NCBI RefSeq assembly: GCF_014062315.1
Contig: NZ_JACGLT010000003.1
Coordinates: 321,163 to 385,162 of the forward strand
Origin: Gelidibacter maritimus
Lineage (GTDB): Bacteria > Bacteroidota > Bacteroidia > Flavobacteriales > Flavobacteriaceae
Reading direction: 5' to 3'
Length of the DNA: 64,000 bases
Shown here piece after piece: positions 37,326 to 46,345 of this stretch (position 1 is its first letter; each line of letters opens with the position of its first letter). The notes under the pieces are model-generated. The model ran no database searches and had not been told where the DNA came from. It was given only the letters and a program-made list of their open reading frames with translations. A program made the translations under genes and the position numbers.

Positions 37326-39485
37326 ATGCAAAAGATTCTTAAATATTTCTTGATTATAATTCTGAGTGTTACAACGCAGCACATCCAAGCACAGGAAAAC
37401 GAAAATAATCAGTATAGATTCACGGTAAGAGGTTCAGTTAGAGAAAGTGATACGTACAAGCCTATTGCAAAAGTCAATATTGAGGTCAATGGTGGCGCCT
37501 ACACAGTTACGGACAGTGATGGGGAGTTTCGAATCCAAGTTAAAAAAGGTGATGAACTGGTTATCAGGCATAAAGATTTTGAAACCGTTTATTACACCAT
37601 TACCAGTAATGAGCGGATTGCAGTTAAGGTAAAACCGGCACTGCAGGAATCATTTTCAATCCCACAATTTAAACAAAGCGAACAGAGTTTTAATGCACTT
37701 ATTGATTCGGCTGTTGCTTATCAAAAGAAAGATGCCGAAAAGAGTATTCAATTCATTACAGAGGCATTGTTGCAGAGTACATCTTCTAAAGAAAATGCAG
37801 ATGCCTACGAAGTTTTGGCTGACGTTTATGTGCATTGGAAACAGTATGATTTAGCCGTGTCCAATTATCGTATTAGCCTCCAAAATTCTGATGCCAATGA
37901 GGTCCATTTAAAATTGGCGGCGGCCTATCGAGACAATAAAAGCTATCAGGAAAGTCTGGCTCAATACCAAGACTTAAACACCAACAGTCTGTCCAATTGG
38001 CAGCAAATTACCTTATATGAGGGGCTTGGTGATACTTATGTGGCGATTAAAATATATGATAAGGCCATTGAGAACTATAAAAAGGGACTTGCTGTTGCGC
38101 AAAAACATCGCATCAACCCTAAAATCACTGATCTTAATTCTAAAATTGCACAGACCTATAATATTTCAGGTAAAGCAAACCAAGCACAAGGCTATTTTCA
38201 AAATGCCCTCAGTTTAGCTTCTAAAGAAAATAAAACACGTTCGGTTAAAGAAAAGGTGACCGTTGCCGATTTTCAAAATACCAATAGATTATACAATGAT
38301 GAAATTGAATTGCGCAAGGAAGCCTTGAAAGATATTGAAACCATTGAAAAAGAATCTTTGTTGGACAATGAAAGTCCGCTGACCTCACAAAAACAAAATT
38401 ATAAAATCGGAAGTGCCTATTTTGCTAAAAAAGACTATGATAGTGCCATTCCATATTTGGAAAAAAGTATCAAGGAGGCCAATAAAAAAGAGGATTTAAT
38501 CGTTGAAAAAGATGCCCGGCGAAAGCTATCGGATGTTTATTATGACGCTGGAGATTATAAGATGGCGCTGGATGCCTATAAAGCCTATACCGAGGTTGTT
38601 GATGAACTTTACATCAAAAAAGAACAGGAGCTCTCTCAAGCCGCACGTTTTAATAGAAGTATTACGGAAAAACAAAATCGGATCACCACTTTAGAAAGTG
38701 ATAAAAAACTATCTGAAAGCCTCTTTCAACTGACAATCGAGCGAAATAAACGACAGGAACTCATAATATATTCACTCGTTGGTGGCGTTTTGCTCCTATT
38801 GGTCACTGCATATTTTATGTACAAATACATTAAACAACAACGATTGGCCAATAATCTGCTCGCCTTGAAATCATTAAGAAGTCAGATGAATCCCCATTTT
38901 ATTTTTAACGCCTTAAATTCCGTCAATAGTTTTATTGCTTCCAATGATGAGCGAACCGCCAATAAATACCTCTCTGATTTTTCACAATTGATGCGTGCCG
39001 TTTTGGAGAATAGTGATGAAGATTTTATTCCGCTAGAAAAGGAAATAGAGCTTTTGGAGCTTTATACAAAATTGGAGCATTTTAGGTTTAGTGATAAATT
39101 TGATTATTCTATTAGCGTAGATGAATCGATTGCGGTTGACGAATACCAGATTCCACCAATGCTCTTGCAACCTTATGTGGAGAATGCGGTATGGCATGGA
39201 TTGCGCTACAAGTTGGAGAAAGGACATTTGGATATTAGTATTCGGAAAAAGAGTATTTCTGAAATTTCGATTACCATTGCCGATGATGGGATTGGTAGAG
39301 CGCGCTCAAAAACATTAAAAACCGAGAATCAGAAGAAACAAAATTCAAAAGGGATGGGAAACATCAAAAAACGTGTTGCCATTTTAAATGAAATGTATAA
39401 AGATAAAATTGATGTTTATGTGGATAACTTCCAAAATGCTGAAGATGTCGGGACCAAAGTGGTGGTGACGCTGAGGAAAGACTAA
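37326..39485 (+). CDS. LytS-type sensor histidine kinase with TPRs
   Basis: 719 residues. Signal sequence 1-22; a carboxypeptidase-regulatory-like beta domain at about 28-98 (RGSVRESDTYKPIAKVNIEV); tetratricopeptide repeats at about 130-430; membrane helix about 480-500; then the His-kinase domain of the LytS/YehU type with phosphoacceptor region SLRSQMNPHFIFNALNS (about 515-530) and ATPase boxes PYVENAVWHGL and GMGNIKKR. The sensing parts would face the periplasm. Paired with the LytTR regulator 146 bp downstream. Confidence 0.93.
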   Translation: MQKILKYFLIIILSVTTQHIQAQENENNQYRFTVRGSVRESDTYKPIAKVNIEVNGGAYTVTDSDGEFRIQVKKGDELVIRHKDFETVYYTITSNERIAVKVKPALQESFSIPQFKQSEQSFNALIDSAVAYQKKDAEKSIQFITEALLQSTSSKENADAYEVLADVYVHWKQYDLAVSNYRISLQNSDANEVHLKLAAAYRDNKSYQESLAQYQDLNTNSLSNWQQITLYEGLGDTYVAIKIYDKAIENYKKGLAVAQKHRINPKITDLNSKIAQTYNISGKANQAQGYFQNALSLASKENKTRSVKEKVTVADFQNTNRLYNDEIELRKEALKDIETIEKESLLDNESPLTSQKQNYKIGSAYFAKKDYDSAIPYLEKSIKEANKKEDLIVEKDARRKLSDVYYDAGDYKMALDAYKAYTEVVDELYIKKEQELSQAARFNRSITEKQNRITTLESDKKLSESLFQLTIERNKRQELIIYSLVGGVLLLLVTAYFMYKYIKQQRLANNLLALKSLRSQMNPHFIFNALNSVNSFIASNDERTANKYLSDFSQLMRAVLENSDEDFIPLEKEIELLELYTKLEHFRFSDKFDYSISVDESIAVDEYQIPPMLLQPYVENAVWHGLRYKLEKGHLDISIRKKSISEISITIADDGIGRARSKTLKTENQKKQNSKGMGNIKKRVAILNEMYKDKIDVYVDNFQNAEDVGTKVVVTLRKD

Positions 39486-39631
39486 AAGCTCATAGGTTCA
39501 AGCATAAAGGATGAAACCTGAGAATGAATATTGTTAAAGAAACAAATTACTAATATAAAGCTAAAGCAGTGTTGTAAAGAGCCCTAATTCTCACTCCTGA
39601 CTTCGTGCTACCAACTCCCAACGTTTTACGT

Positions 39632-40366
39632 ATGAAATTAAAATCAATTATTGTAGAAGATGAAAAGACCAGCCGGGAAATTCTAAAGAATTACCTCCAG
39701 AAATATTGTCCAAATGTGATTGTTTTAGGTGAAGCAGCCACTGTAGAAGAGGCTTTGGTACTGATTAGAAATCAAGATTTGGACTTGGTGTTCTTAGATG
39801 TTGAAATGCCTTATGGCAATGCCTTTGATTTGTTGGACAGGGTAGGTGACGTCAATTTTGAAACTGTGTTTGTAACCGCTTACAACCATTATGCAATAGA
39901 GGCCTTAAATGCCCATGCATCATATTATTTGATGAAGCCCATTTCCATTGATGAATTGATAAAAGCAGTAGATTATGTGACCGAAATTAGAACTAAAGAA
40001 GCGGCCTTACAAGATGAGGTACTGGTGACAAAAACGAAAAACATTGACGGGAAAATCAGTATTCCAACACAAGAAGGTTTTGAGGTATTGAATACCACGG
40101 ATATTCTCTATTGTAAAGCCGATGATAATTATACCGAAATTTATTTGATTAGTAATAAGAAAAAACTGGTCAGCAAAACCTTAAAGTATTTTGAAGATGC
40201 TTTAAAGGACTCTGGTTTTGCAAGAGTTCATAAATCTTATTTGGTGAATGTAAACGAAATTGTAAAATATATAAAAGGGAAGGGTGGAAGCGTAGAGTTG
40301 AGCAACGGTAAACAAATTATGGTGTCTGCTTCCAAAAAATCAAAATTATTGTCTTATTTTAAGTAA
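39632..40366 (+). CDS. LytTR DNA-binding response regulator
   Basis: 244 residues from ATG 39632, beginning MKLKSIIVEDEK; an in-frame start 27 bp upstream only adds a spurious tail. Receiver domain 1-120 with phosphorylation site Asp56 (VFLDVEMP) and conserved TAY/Lys (VTAYNHY, LMKPIS). LytTR DNA-binding domain from about 145 to the end (ILYCKADDNYTEIYL, RVHKSYLVNVNEI). It should act with the preceding kinase; targets unknown but the PorP/SprF gene is the nearest candidate. Confidence 0.95.
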   Translation: MKLKSIIVEDEKTSREILKNYLQKYCPNVIVLGEAATVEEALVLIRNQDLDLVFLDVEMPYGNAFDLLDRVGDVNFETVFVTAYNHYAIEALNAHASYYLMKPISIDELIKAVDYVTEIRTKEAALQDEVLVTKTKNIDGKISIPTQEGFEVLNTTDILYCKADDNYTEIYLISNKKKLVSKTLKYFEDALKDSGFARVHKSYLVNVNEIVKYIKGKGGSVELSNGKQIMVSASKKSKLLSYFK

Positions 40367-40369
40367 CAA

Positions 40370-40431
40370 ATTCCTGCGCAGGCACGAATCTCATTTTGGA
40401 AGTTCTATTTTATAAATATTTTAAATTTTTT
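40370..40431 (+). repeat. Decayed copy of the ATTCCTGC palindrome element
   Basis: ATTCCTGCGCAG then GCACGAAT (40370-40389) is the same palindrome as in the 19-kb array with one change in the right arm. As there, it begins a few bases after a stop codon and is followed by AATCTC, and about 50 bp on GAAAAACACCA recurs. This points to a shared element with the array units, though only short blocks still match. Confidence 0.6.
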
Positions 40432-40468
40432 ACAGAAAAACACCATCATCAAGCAATAACATTAACCT

Positions 40469-40506
40469 AAAGGAAATCTCAGTTATATTTCTGAGATTCC
40501 TTTTTT
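40469..40506 (+). terminator. Terminator after LytTR gene
   Basis: Stem of 8 bp (AATCTCAG/CTGAGATT, 40475-40482 and 40491-40498) extended by 5 bp across a one-base bulge, loop TTATATTT, then TTTTTT. It follows the palindrome and precedes the carbonic anhydrase gene closely. Confidence 0.8.
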
Positions 40507-40519
40507 CAAAGGAATTCAT

Positions 40520-41038
40520 ATGCCAATCATAACATCAGTAAACGGAAAACATCCACAAATAGCAGACGATTGCTATATCGCCGAGAATGCCACAATTGTT
40601 GGTGAGGTGACCATCGGGACACAATGCAGTGTCTGGTTTAATGCCGTTATTCGTGGTGATGTCCACTATATTAAAATCGGGAACAAGGTCAATATCCAAG
40701 ACGGTGCCATCATTCATGCTACCTATCAGAAATCGCCCACCACTATTGGAAACAATGTCTCCATAGGCCATAATGCCATTGTGCACGGCTGCACCATTCA
40801 TGATAATGTATTGATTGGAATGGGTAGTATTGTTATGGATGACTGTATTGTGGAAAGCAATAGTATTATTGCGGCTGGAGCGGTAGTCACCAAAAATACC
40901 CGAGTGGAATCTGGTAGTATTTATGCTGGTGTCCCAGCCAAGAAAGTAAAAGATATTAGCGCTGAGTTGATCTCTGGTGAAATCCATCGGATTGCGGAAA
41001 ACTATGTTAAATACTCAGGGTGGTTTAAGGAGGCATAA
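40520..41038 (+). CDS. Gamma-class carbonic anhydrase family protein (YrdA/PaaY-like)
   Basis: 172 residues, left-handed parallel beta-helix of hexapeptide repeats (ATIVGEVTIG, VSIGHNAIVHG). The metal ligands fit the gamma-CA spacing: His66, His84, His89. Members include active carbonic anhydrases and thioesterase-associated PaaY; activity is not decided here. It starts 14 bp after a terminator; no recognisable promoter box. Confidence 0.88.
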   Translation: MPIITSVNGKHPQIADDCYIAENATIVGEVTIGTQCSVWFNAVIRGDVHYIKIGNKVNIQDGAIIHATYQKSPTTIGNNVSIGHNAIVHGCTIHDNVLIGMGSIVMDDCIVESNSIIAAGAVVTKNTRVESGSIYAGVPAKKVKDISAELISGEIHRIAENYVKYSGWFKEA

Positions 41039-41100
41039 GGAATAGAAAACAGGGAACAGAGAATAAGGAACAAAGAATATAGAACAGAGAATCAAGAATT
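41039..41100 (+). repeat. Purine-rich imperfect short repeats
   Basis: Variants of GAACAGAGAAT / GGAACAAAGAAT are repeated about five times in 60 bp after the carbonic anhydrase stop. The lower strand is pyrimidine-rich. Looks like a simple-sequence slippage tract; no function assigned. Confidence 0.6.
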
Positions 41101-41191
41101 ATGTACGTCCCTGACATAGGTTGACTGACGATTTTTCTTATATAAAATGTTCAGTATAATCAGAAATTCGTAATTAAAATAAGGCCGTATT

Positions 41192-41971
41192 TTAGAATTT
41201 TAGGTTTTGAACCTTATATTTTCCATCTAAAATATCATTTAAAACGTCAATGTTCCCATTGGTGAAAAATTGATTATTACCGCTTGTAGACCCTGTATTT
41301 AGAATTTGATGTTGTTCTAATACGGTTTTGGTTTGACGTGCTACGGCTTGCCCTGAATCGATGATTTTTACATGCTTGGGCAATAGGTCTAACAGAATTG
41401 GGATGAGATAAGGATAATGCGTACAACCTAAGACCAAATAATCGATATCAGCTTCGAGCATGGGTTTGAGATAGGTTTGCAGTAAGATTCTCATTTCATC
41501 GCTATTTGTTTTGCCGTCTTCGATAAGTGTGACAATACCTTCACCAATTTGTTCAATCACTTTAATACCGTGTCTGTACGGATCGGTAGTTTTATGGAAT
41601 AACTCACTGCTCAGCGTTCCTTTAGTTGCCAAAATACCGATGGCCTTTGTTTGAGTACTTAAGGCAGCAGGTTTGATAGCCGGTTCAATGCCTATAAAGG
41701 GAATATCATAGGAAGCTCTTAAAATGGTGATGGCATTGGTGGTTGCTGTATTGCAAGCCACAACAATAAGCTTGCAGTTTTTTTGGATCAATAATTCTGT
41801 ATTCTTAATACTCAAGCCAATAATTTCCTGTTTCATTTTATTGCCGTAAGGGGCATTGAAACTATCGGCCAAATAAATGGTATGCTCATGAGGCAGCAGG
41901 GCCTTTATTTCCTTAAAAATAGAAGTCCCACCAATACCCGAATCAAAGATGCCAATTGGTTGTGTGCTCAT
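41192..41971 (-). CDS. murI: Glutamate racemase
   Basis: 259 residues. The two catalytic cysteines are Cys73 (VVACNTATTNA) and Cys183 (LGCTHYPYL); the N-terminal IGIFDSGIGG substrate motif is present. It makes D-glutamate for peptidoglycan. Its -7 box lies only 4 bp before the ATG, so the message may be leaderless. A terminator separates it from the upstream ompH. Confidence 0.96.
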   Translation of the reverse strand: MSTQPIGIFDSGIGGTSIFKEIKALLPHEHTIYLADSFNAPYGNKMKQEIIGLSIKNTELLIQKNCKLIVVACNTATTNAITILRASYDIPFIGIEPAIKPAALSTQTKAIGILATKGTLSSELFHKTTDPYRHGIKVIEQIGEGIVTLIEDGKTNSDEMRILLQTYLKPMLEADIDYLVLGCTHYPYLIPILLDLLPKHVKIIDSGQAVARQTKTVLEQHQILNTGSTSGNNQFFTNGNIDVLNDILDGKYKVQNLKF

Positions 41972-41975
41972 GGTA

Positions 41976-41983
41976 CAAAAATA
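41976..41983 (-). promoter_or_regulatory. -7 box of murI
   Basis: TATTTTTG on the minus strand ends 4 bases before the murI ATG (41971), putting the transcription start at or next to the start codon. Confidence 0.4.
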
Positions 41984-41985
41984 GG

Positions 41986-42010
41986 AAAGCCACTTATTAA
42001 AAGTGGCTTT
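41986..42010 (-). terminator. Hairpin between ompH and murI
   Basis: Perfect 10-bp stem AAAGCCACTT/AAGTGGCTTT (41986-41995 and 42001-42010), 5-base loop. On the minus strand it follows the ompH stop by 33 bp and is followed by CCTATTTTTG, a weak T-run, so a moderate terminator. Confidence 0.7.
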
Positions 42011-42043
42011 TCAAAATATTTTTTGTTAAGAACTGAATTAGGT

Positions 42044-42553
42044 TTAGAATCCTAAATCTTTTTTAACGTCTGCCGTAAGGTCTTTCCCTTCAGCTAAGAT
42101 TACACCAGAACCAGGTGAAGAATCCAATACATATTGAAAACCTTGCGCTTTTGCAACTTTCTGGATGGATGCTTCAGCTTTATCCGTAATCGGCTTTAAC
42201 AAGTCAAATTCTTTCTTTTGAAGATCTTGCTGTGCAGTATTCTGGAATTCACGAATGCTCTGTTGCATGCCTTGTACTTCTTGAGAACGTTTGGCATTTT
42301 CCTCATCAGTCTTACTTTCAACCTCAGCCTGATATTGCTTCATTTTGTTTTGAAGTTCAGTGGCCATGGCTTGAATTTCGGTCTCATAAGTTTTTTGCAG
42401 TTTTTCTAATTCTGCTTGAGCACTTTTCATTGCTGGCATTGATTTAATTAGCTCTTGCGTGTTGATATGAGCAATTTTACTTTGTGCATTAGTGAAGCTG
42501 GTTGCTCCAATAAAAAGTAGTCCTGCAAATAAAAGGGTCTTAAAATGTTTCAT
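42044..42553 (-). CDS. OmpH/Skp family periplasmic chaperone (short)
   Basis: 169 residues. Signal peptide 1-23 (FTNAQ), then the OmpH domain: KIAHINTQELIKSMPAMKSAQAEL, a long coiled-coil (about 40-115) and QYVLDSSPGSGVILAEGKDLT. Skp-like chaperones hold unfolded outer-membrane proteins on the way to BamA. Last gene of the bamA operon and a paralog of the gene upstream. Confidence 0.92.
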   Translation of the reverse strand: MKHFKTLLFAGLLFIGATSFTNAQSKIAHINTQELIKSMPAMKSAQAELEKLQKTYETEIQAMATELQNKMKQYQAEVESKTDEENAKRSQEVQGMQQSIREFQNTAQQDLQKKEFDLLKPITDKAEASIQKVAKAQGFQYVLDSSPGSGVILAEGKDLTADVKKDLGF

Positions 42554-42598
42554 TTTTAAAATAGTATTACGTGTTATAATTATTAATTGTTTGAATTA

Positions 42599-43591
42599 TT
42601 ATTTTTCTGGAACGGAATCTTTTGATTTTTTTCGAGCTTCGCGTTCTTCTTTCGCTTTACGGCGTTCTTCTAATATTTTTTGTCTGCGTTCGTCCAGTTC
42701 TTTTTGTCTTGCTTCACGATCAGCTGCTTGTTGTTTCCTCTTGTCCTCAGCAACTTCGGCTGCCGTTTTGCGCTTATCTTCAGATTTTACTGAAGTGCTG
42801 TCTTGAGGGTTGTTTTGCTGTTCTCTTTCAGCCTTAGCTTTTGCTCGGTCTTCCAATATTTTTTGGCGTCTGGCATCGACATCAGCTTTTATGGAATCTC
42901 TTGTGGCTTGCTGTGCTGCTCGTCGAGCTTCGGCAGCTTTTATACGTTCGTTTCTTTTGTCTTCAGCAGCTTGTTCACGAGCATCCAATTCTTTATTGAC
43001 CACCGGAACCACATCCTCTGCCGCGGCCGCTCTTCGCTCAGATTTTGTTTGTGCTTGCGTTCGTTTTGAAGATCTTGTAATACTTCTCAGTACTATTTCA
43101 CTCAAATCAAAACGCTCTGCGGAATACAACATTACCACATCAGCTGATTTGTCAAATATAAAATCATATTCCCTGCTGCCTGCAATCTCTTGCACTGCTG
43201 CAAAAATTTGATCTTGGATAGGCTGTATCAATTGATTTTTTTGAATCATCAAATCACCATTAGGTCCAAAACGCTTTTGTTGGTAGTCTAAAATCTCCTT
43301 TTCTTCAAAGCTGATATCCTCAAAACGTTCTTCGTACAATTCCTTGGTTAAAAGCACACGCTCATTATTAAGCTGTGTTTTTTTTTGTTCCAAGGCTGCC
43401 AAACGTTGCTCTACATCAGATTTCCATTGGAGCACTTTTGCATCTAACTGCGCCGTTGCTTCTTGGTACTCAGGAACATTCTGTAAAATATATTCAGTGT
43501 CTATATATCCAATTCTCACCCCGCGTTGTGCATTTGAAGTAAAGCTCAGGAGACTTAAAACGGTCACTAAAAAAAGAACTTGGTGTTTCAT
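42599..43591 (-). CDS. OmpH/Skp family chaperone with extended charged coiled-coil
   Basis: 330 residues from ATG 43591, giving signal peptide MKHQVLFLVTVLSLLSFTSNAQ-like; an upstream in-frame ATG (43609) adds six residues. Residues 25-180 are an OmpH domain (IGYIDTEYILQNVPEYQEA). The remainder is an Arg/Lys/Glu/Ala-rich helix (KAEARRAAQQATRD, then DERRQKILEERRKAKEERE) with repeated RRQKILE units. That tail roughly doubles normal Skp length and may bind DNA-like or anionic surfaces nonspecifically, or act as a long spacer; unknown. In the bamA operon. Confidence 0.88.
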   Translation of the reverse strand: MKHQVLFLVTVLSLLSFTSNAQRGVRIGYIDTEYILQNVPEYQEATAQLDAKVLQWKSDVEQRLAALEQKKTQLNNERVLLTKELYEERFEDISFEEKEILDYQQKRFGPNGDLMIQKNQLIQPIQDQIFAAVQEIAGSREYDFIFDKSADVVMLYSAERFDLSEIVLRSITRSSKRTQAQTKSERRAAAAEDVVPVVNKELDAREQAAEDKRNERIKAAEARRAAQQATRDSIKADVDARRQKILEDRAKAKAEREQQNNPQDSTSVKSEDKRKTAAEVAEDKRKQQAADREARQKELDERRQKILEERRKAKEEREARKKSKDSVPEK

Positions 43592-43762
43592 CTGTTTATA
43601 TTTTGTCATTTATGGGTCACGCTATAAACTATAAAACGACAGATTAATTAAACGATTCTGTCTGATCAGCGTAATATTTTTCAAATTAACGAAATATATT
43701 CTAAAAAATTTTAACACTTCAATTAAATCGTCAAAGTATCCATAGAAAATACCGTGCCAAAC

Positions 43763-46345
43763 TTAAAATTGCTGCCCAATAATAAAGTGGGTCTCCCACC
43801 CGTTTTTCTCCAATTGACCTGGTAAAGCATCAAAACCATGACCAAAGTCAATGCCCAATAATCCGAAGGCTGGCATGAAAATTCTTAAACCAACACCCGC
43901 TGATCGCTTAAGGTTGAATGGATTATAGTCTTTGAAACTATCATAAGAACTTCCGCCTTCCATAAAGCCTAATGCAAAAATCTTTGCTTGTGCGCCTAAG
44001 GTAATTGGATAACGCAGCTCTAACGAGAATTTGTTATAGATCGTTCCACCATCCTGTGAAGACAACGATTGGTTTGGATACCCTCTCATGGCAATAGATT
44101 CTCTACCATCTAATGAGTAGTTTCCTAATCCATCGCCTCCAACAAAGAAACGCTCAAAAGGAATCACGCCTCTGTCGTTATTATAGGCTCCGAGAAAACC
44201 AAATTCCAATCCAGACTTGATAACTAACTTGTCATAGACTCTGGTATACCAATCGCCTTTAAATTTAATCTTATAGAACTCTAACCATTTGTAACGTTCT
44301 TGATCTATTTCGCCCATACGCGCATATTCATCAGGATCAGCTGGGTTTAATCCGGCTCTTTCTTCTTTCAGTGCTGTATAGTCCACATTGTTCAACAGTG
44401 AAAACGGAGGAGATACTTTTGCAGTTATCGAAAAACTTGAACCACCTGTTGGGTAAATTGGATCTGTATGGGTGTTGTTTCTGCTTAAGCCAACGGTATA
44501 GGCTAAGTTATTGGAGTATCCATTACCAAAGGTAAAGAGCCCTGTATTGTAATTCTGTAAATCGTAATGTTGGAAACTTACCGCTTGCGATAAGGTGAAA
44601 TAATCATCCGGCTGGGTCAAACGTTTGGCCAGGCCAACAGTAATTCCAGTAATATTAAAGCTTTTGCTTTTGTCAGCATCCCGTGTTCGTGGGTTATATA
44701 AAAATTGCATGGTATGTGATAAAGAGGTCGAAAATTGGATAGGACGTTTGCCACCCATCCACGGCTCAGTAAATGAGAAACTGTAAGTTTGGTAAAAACG
44801 ACTGGCTTGTAATCGTAATGCTAAACTCTGACCATCTCCAGTGGGTACTGGTTTATAGGCTTCACCTTTGAATATGTCTTTTATGGCAAAATTATTGAAA
44901 GACAAACCAAGCGTTCCAATAAAGCCACCGCCACCATAACCTCCTTGCAATTCAATTTGACTAGAACCTTTTTCCACTACAGAATATTCCATGTCCAAAG
45001 TGCCTTCATTAGGATTGGCATTTTTAAAATTAGGGCTCAACTGCTGAGCATCAAAGAAGCCTAATTGACCAAGCTCTCTTACAGTTCTGACCACCGCACT
45101 TTTACTGTAAAGTTGCCCAGGACGTGTTCTTAGTTCTCTATAAATGACCCGGTCATTGGTTTTATCGTTCCCCACCACAGTAACATTGTTGAAATAGGCA
45201 GGTTTCCCTTCAGAAATACGAATTTCCATATCAATAACATTACCATCAGCACTGACTTCTACTGGATTAATGGTTGAGAAAAGATAACCGGAATCTTGAT
45301 AAAGATTGGTGATATCCTGTGCGTCCGGTCTTGAATCGTCGGCAATTCTCTTTTTTAGTTCTACACCATTATAGGTGTCCCCTTGCTCAATGCCCAACAT
45401 ATTACTCAATTGCTGGTCAGTAAATATTGTATTTCCTACAAAGGCAATCTTTCCGAAGGTGTATTTTTCTCCTTCTTCCAAATTGATAGCAATTGACAAG
45501 GTGCCGTCTTCATTACTATAAACAGAATCGGAAATCACACGGGCGTCTCTATAGCCGTTTTCTTTATACTTATCAATCACACTGACCAAATCTTCCTTAT
45601 AATCAGCTTTAACGTATTTTGAACGTTTTAAAAACCGAAGAAAGTTTTTTTGCTTGGTGTTTTTCATGGCTTTTCTAAGCTTTTTATCGCTCAGTTTTTC
45701 ATTGCCAATAAAATCTATACTTTTAATTTTAACCTTATCGTTCTTGTCGATGTCCACCAACATGTTAACTCGACTTTTCTCTATGGAATCAATCACAGGT
45801 GTTGTGATTACTCTTACTTTGGTGTTGTAGAAGCCTTCTTTTCTATACTTGTTGGTCAAGTAATTTTTTGTAGTTGTAATTAGGTTTTCGGTAACTTTTA
45901 CGCCTTTAGTCAGTTTGTTATCTTTTATAATGGCTTCTTTTTTACCCTTTTTGACACCTCTAATTTCCACATCATTCAGCTCTGGTAAATCTTGTAGACT
46001 GATTTCCAAATAGGCCTGATCGCCTTCTGTTTTTGTAAGATAGACATCAATATTGCTAAAAAGATTTGAGCCCCATAGTTTTTTTAGAGCTTCGCTAATG
46101 CGTTCACCAGGGATTGCTATAACTTCACCTTTTCTTAAGCCAGAATATGTAACAATCGTGGCCTCACTAAAATTGGTGTCGCCAGTAACGATAATATCTG
46201 CTATGGTATATTTTTGTCCTAAATTTTGTGGGCTTTCCTGAGCGGTTAAAGCAAAGGAAGATAAAAGAAAAAAGGCACTGAGAAGGGTGTTAAAAATTGT
46301 TTTCAAAAGCGTATTATTAGCTGAGTTGTTCACTTGTTTTTCCAA
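43763..46345 (-). CDS. bamA: Outer-membrane protein assembly factor BamA
   Basis: 860 residues. Five POTRA domains at about 45-440 (first: YTIADIIVTGDTNFSEATIV, next: VEIRGVKKGKKEAI) and a 16-strand Omp85 barrel to the end, with the conserved FFVGGDGLGNYSLDGRES and terminal HFIIGQQF. It inserts barrel proteins into the outer membrane. ATG 46345 overlaps uppS by 29 bp; a TTG at 46306 would instead begin 10 bp after the uppS stop with a standard signal peptide (KTIFNTLLSAFFLLSSFA). I keep the ATG, but the TTG may be real. Confidence 0.95.
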   Translation of the reverse strand: MEKQVNNSANNTLLKTIFNTLLSAFFLLSSFALTAQESPQNLGQKYTIADIIVTGDTNFSEATIVTYSGLRKGEVIAIPGERISEALKKLWGSNLFSNIDVYLTKTEGDQAYLEISLQDLPELNDVEIRGVKKGKKEAIIKDNKLTKGVKVTENLITTTKNYLTNKYRKEGFYNTKVRVITTPVIDSIEKSRVNMLVDIDKNDKVKIKSIDFIGNEKLSDKKLRKAMKNTKQKNFLRFLKRSKYVKADYKEDLVSVIDKYKENGYRDARVISDSVYSNEDGTLSIAINLEEGEKYTFGKIAFVGNTIFTDQQLSNMLGIEQGDTYNGVELKKRIADDSRPDAQDITNLYQDSGYLFSTINPVEVSADGNVIDMEIRISEGKPAYFNNVTVVGNDKTNDRVIYRELRTRPGQLYSKSAVVRTVRELGQLGFFDAQQLSPNFKNANPNEGTLDMEYSVVEKGSSQIELQGGYGGGGFIGTLGLSFNNFAIKDIFKGEAYKPVPTGDGQSLALRLQASRFYQTYSFSFTEPWMGGKRPIQFSTSLSHTMQFLYNPRTRDADKSKSFNITGITVGLAKRLTQPDDYFTLSQAVSFQHYDLQNYNTGLFTFGNGYSNNLAYTVGLSRNNTHTDPIYPTGGSSFSITAKVSPPFSLLNNVDYTALKEERAGLNPADPDEYARMGEIDQERYKWLEFYKIKFKGDWYTRVYDKLVIKSGLEFGFLGAYNNDRGVIPFERFFVGGDGLGNYSLDGRESIAMRGYPNQSLSSQDGGTIYNKFSLELRYPITLGAQAKIFALGFMEGGSSYDSFKDYNPFNLKRSAGVGLRIFMPAFGLLGIDFGHGFDALPGQLEKNGWETHFIIGQQF

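Noticed and set aside
40535-40987. Minus-strand 150-codon ORF opposite the carbonic anhydrase
   Set aside because: It mirrors the repetitive hexapeptide coding region; the plus-strand protein has conserved metal ligands and is clearly the gene.
42810-43211. Plus-strand ORF of 133 codons opposite the OmpH gene
   Set aside because: Shadow of the Arg/Lys/Glu-rich coding sequence; Ser/Ala-rich product without motif.
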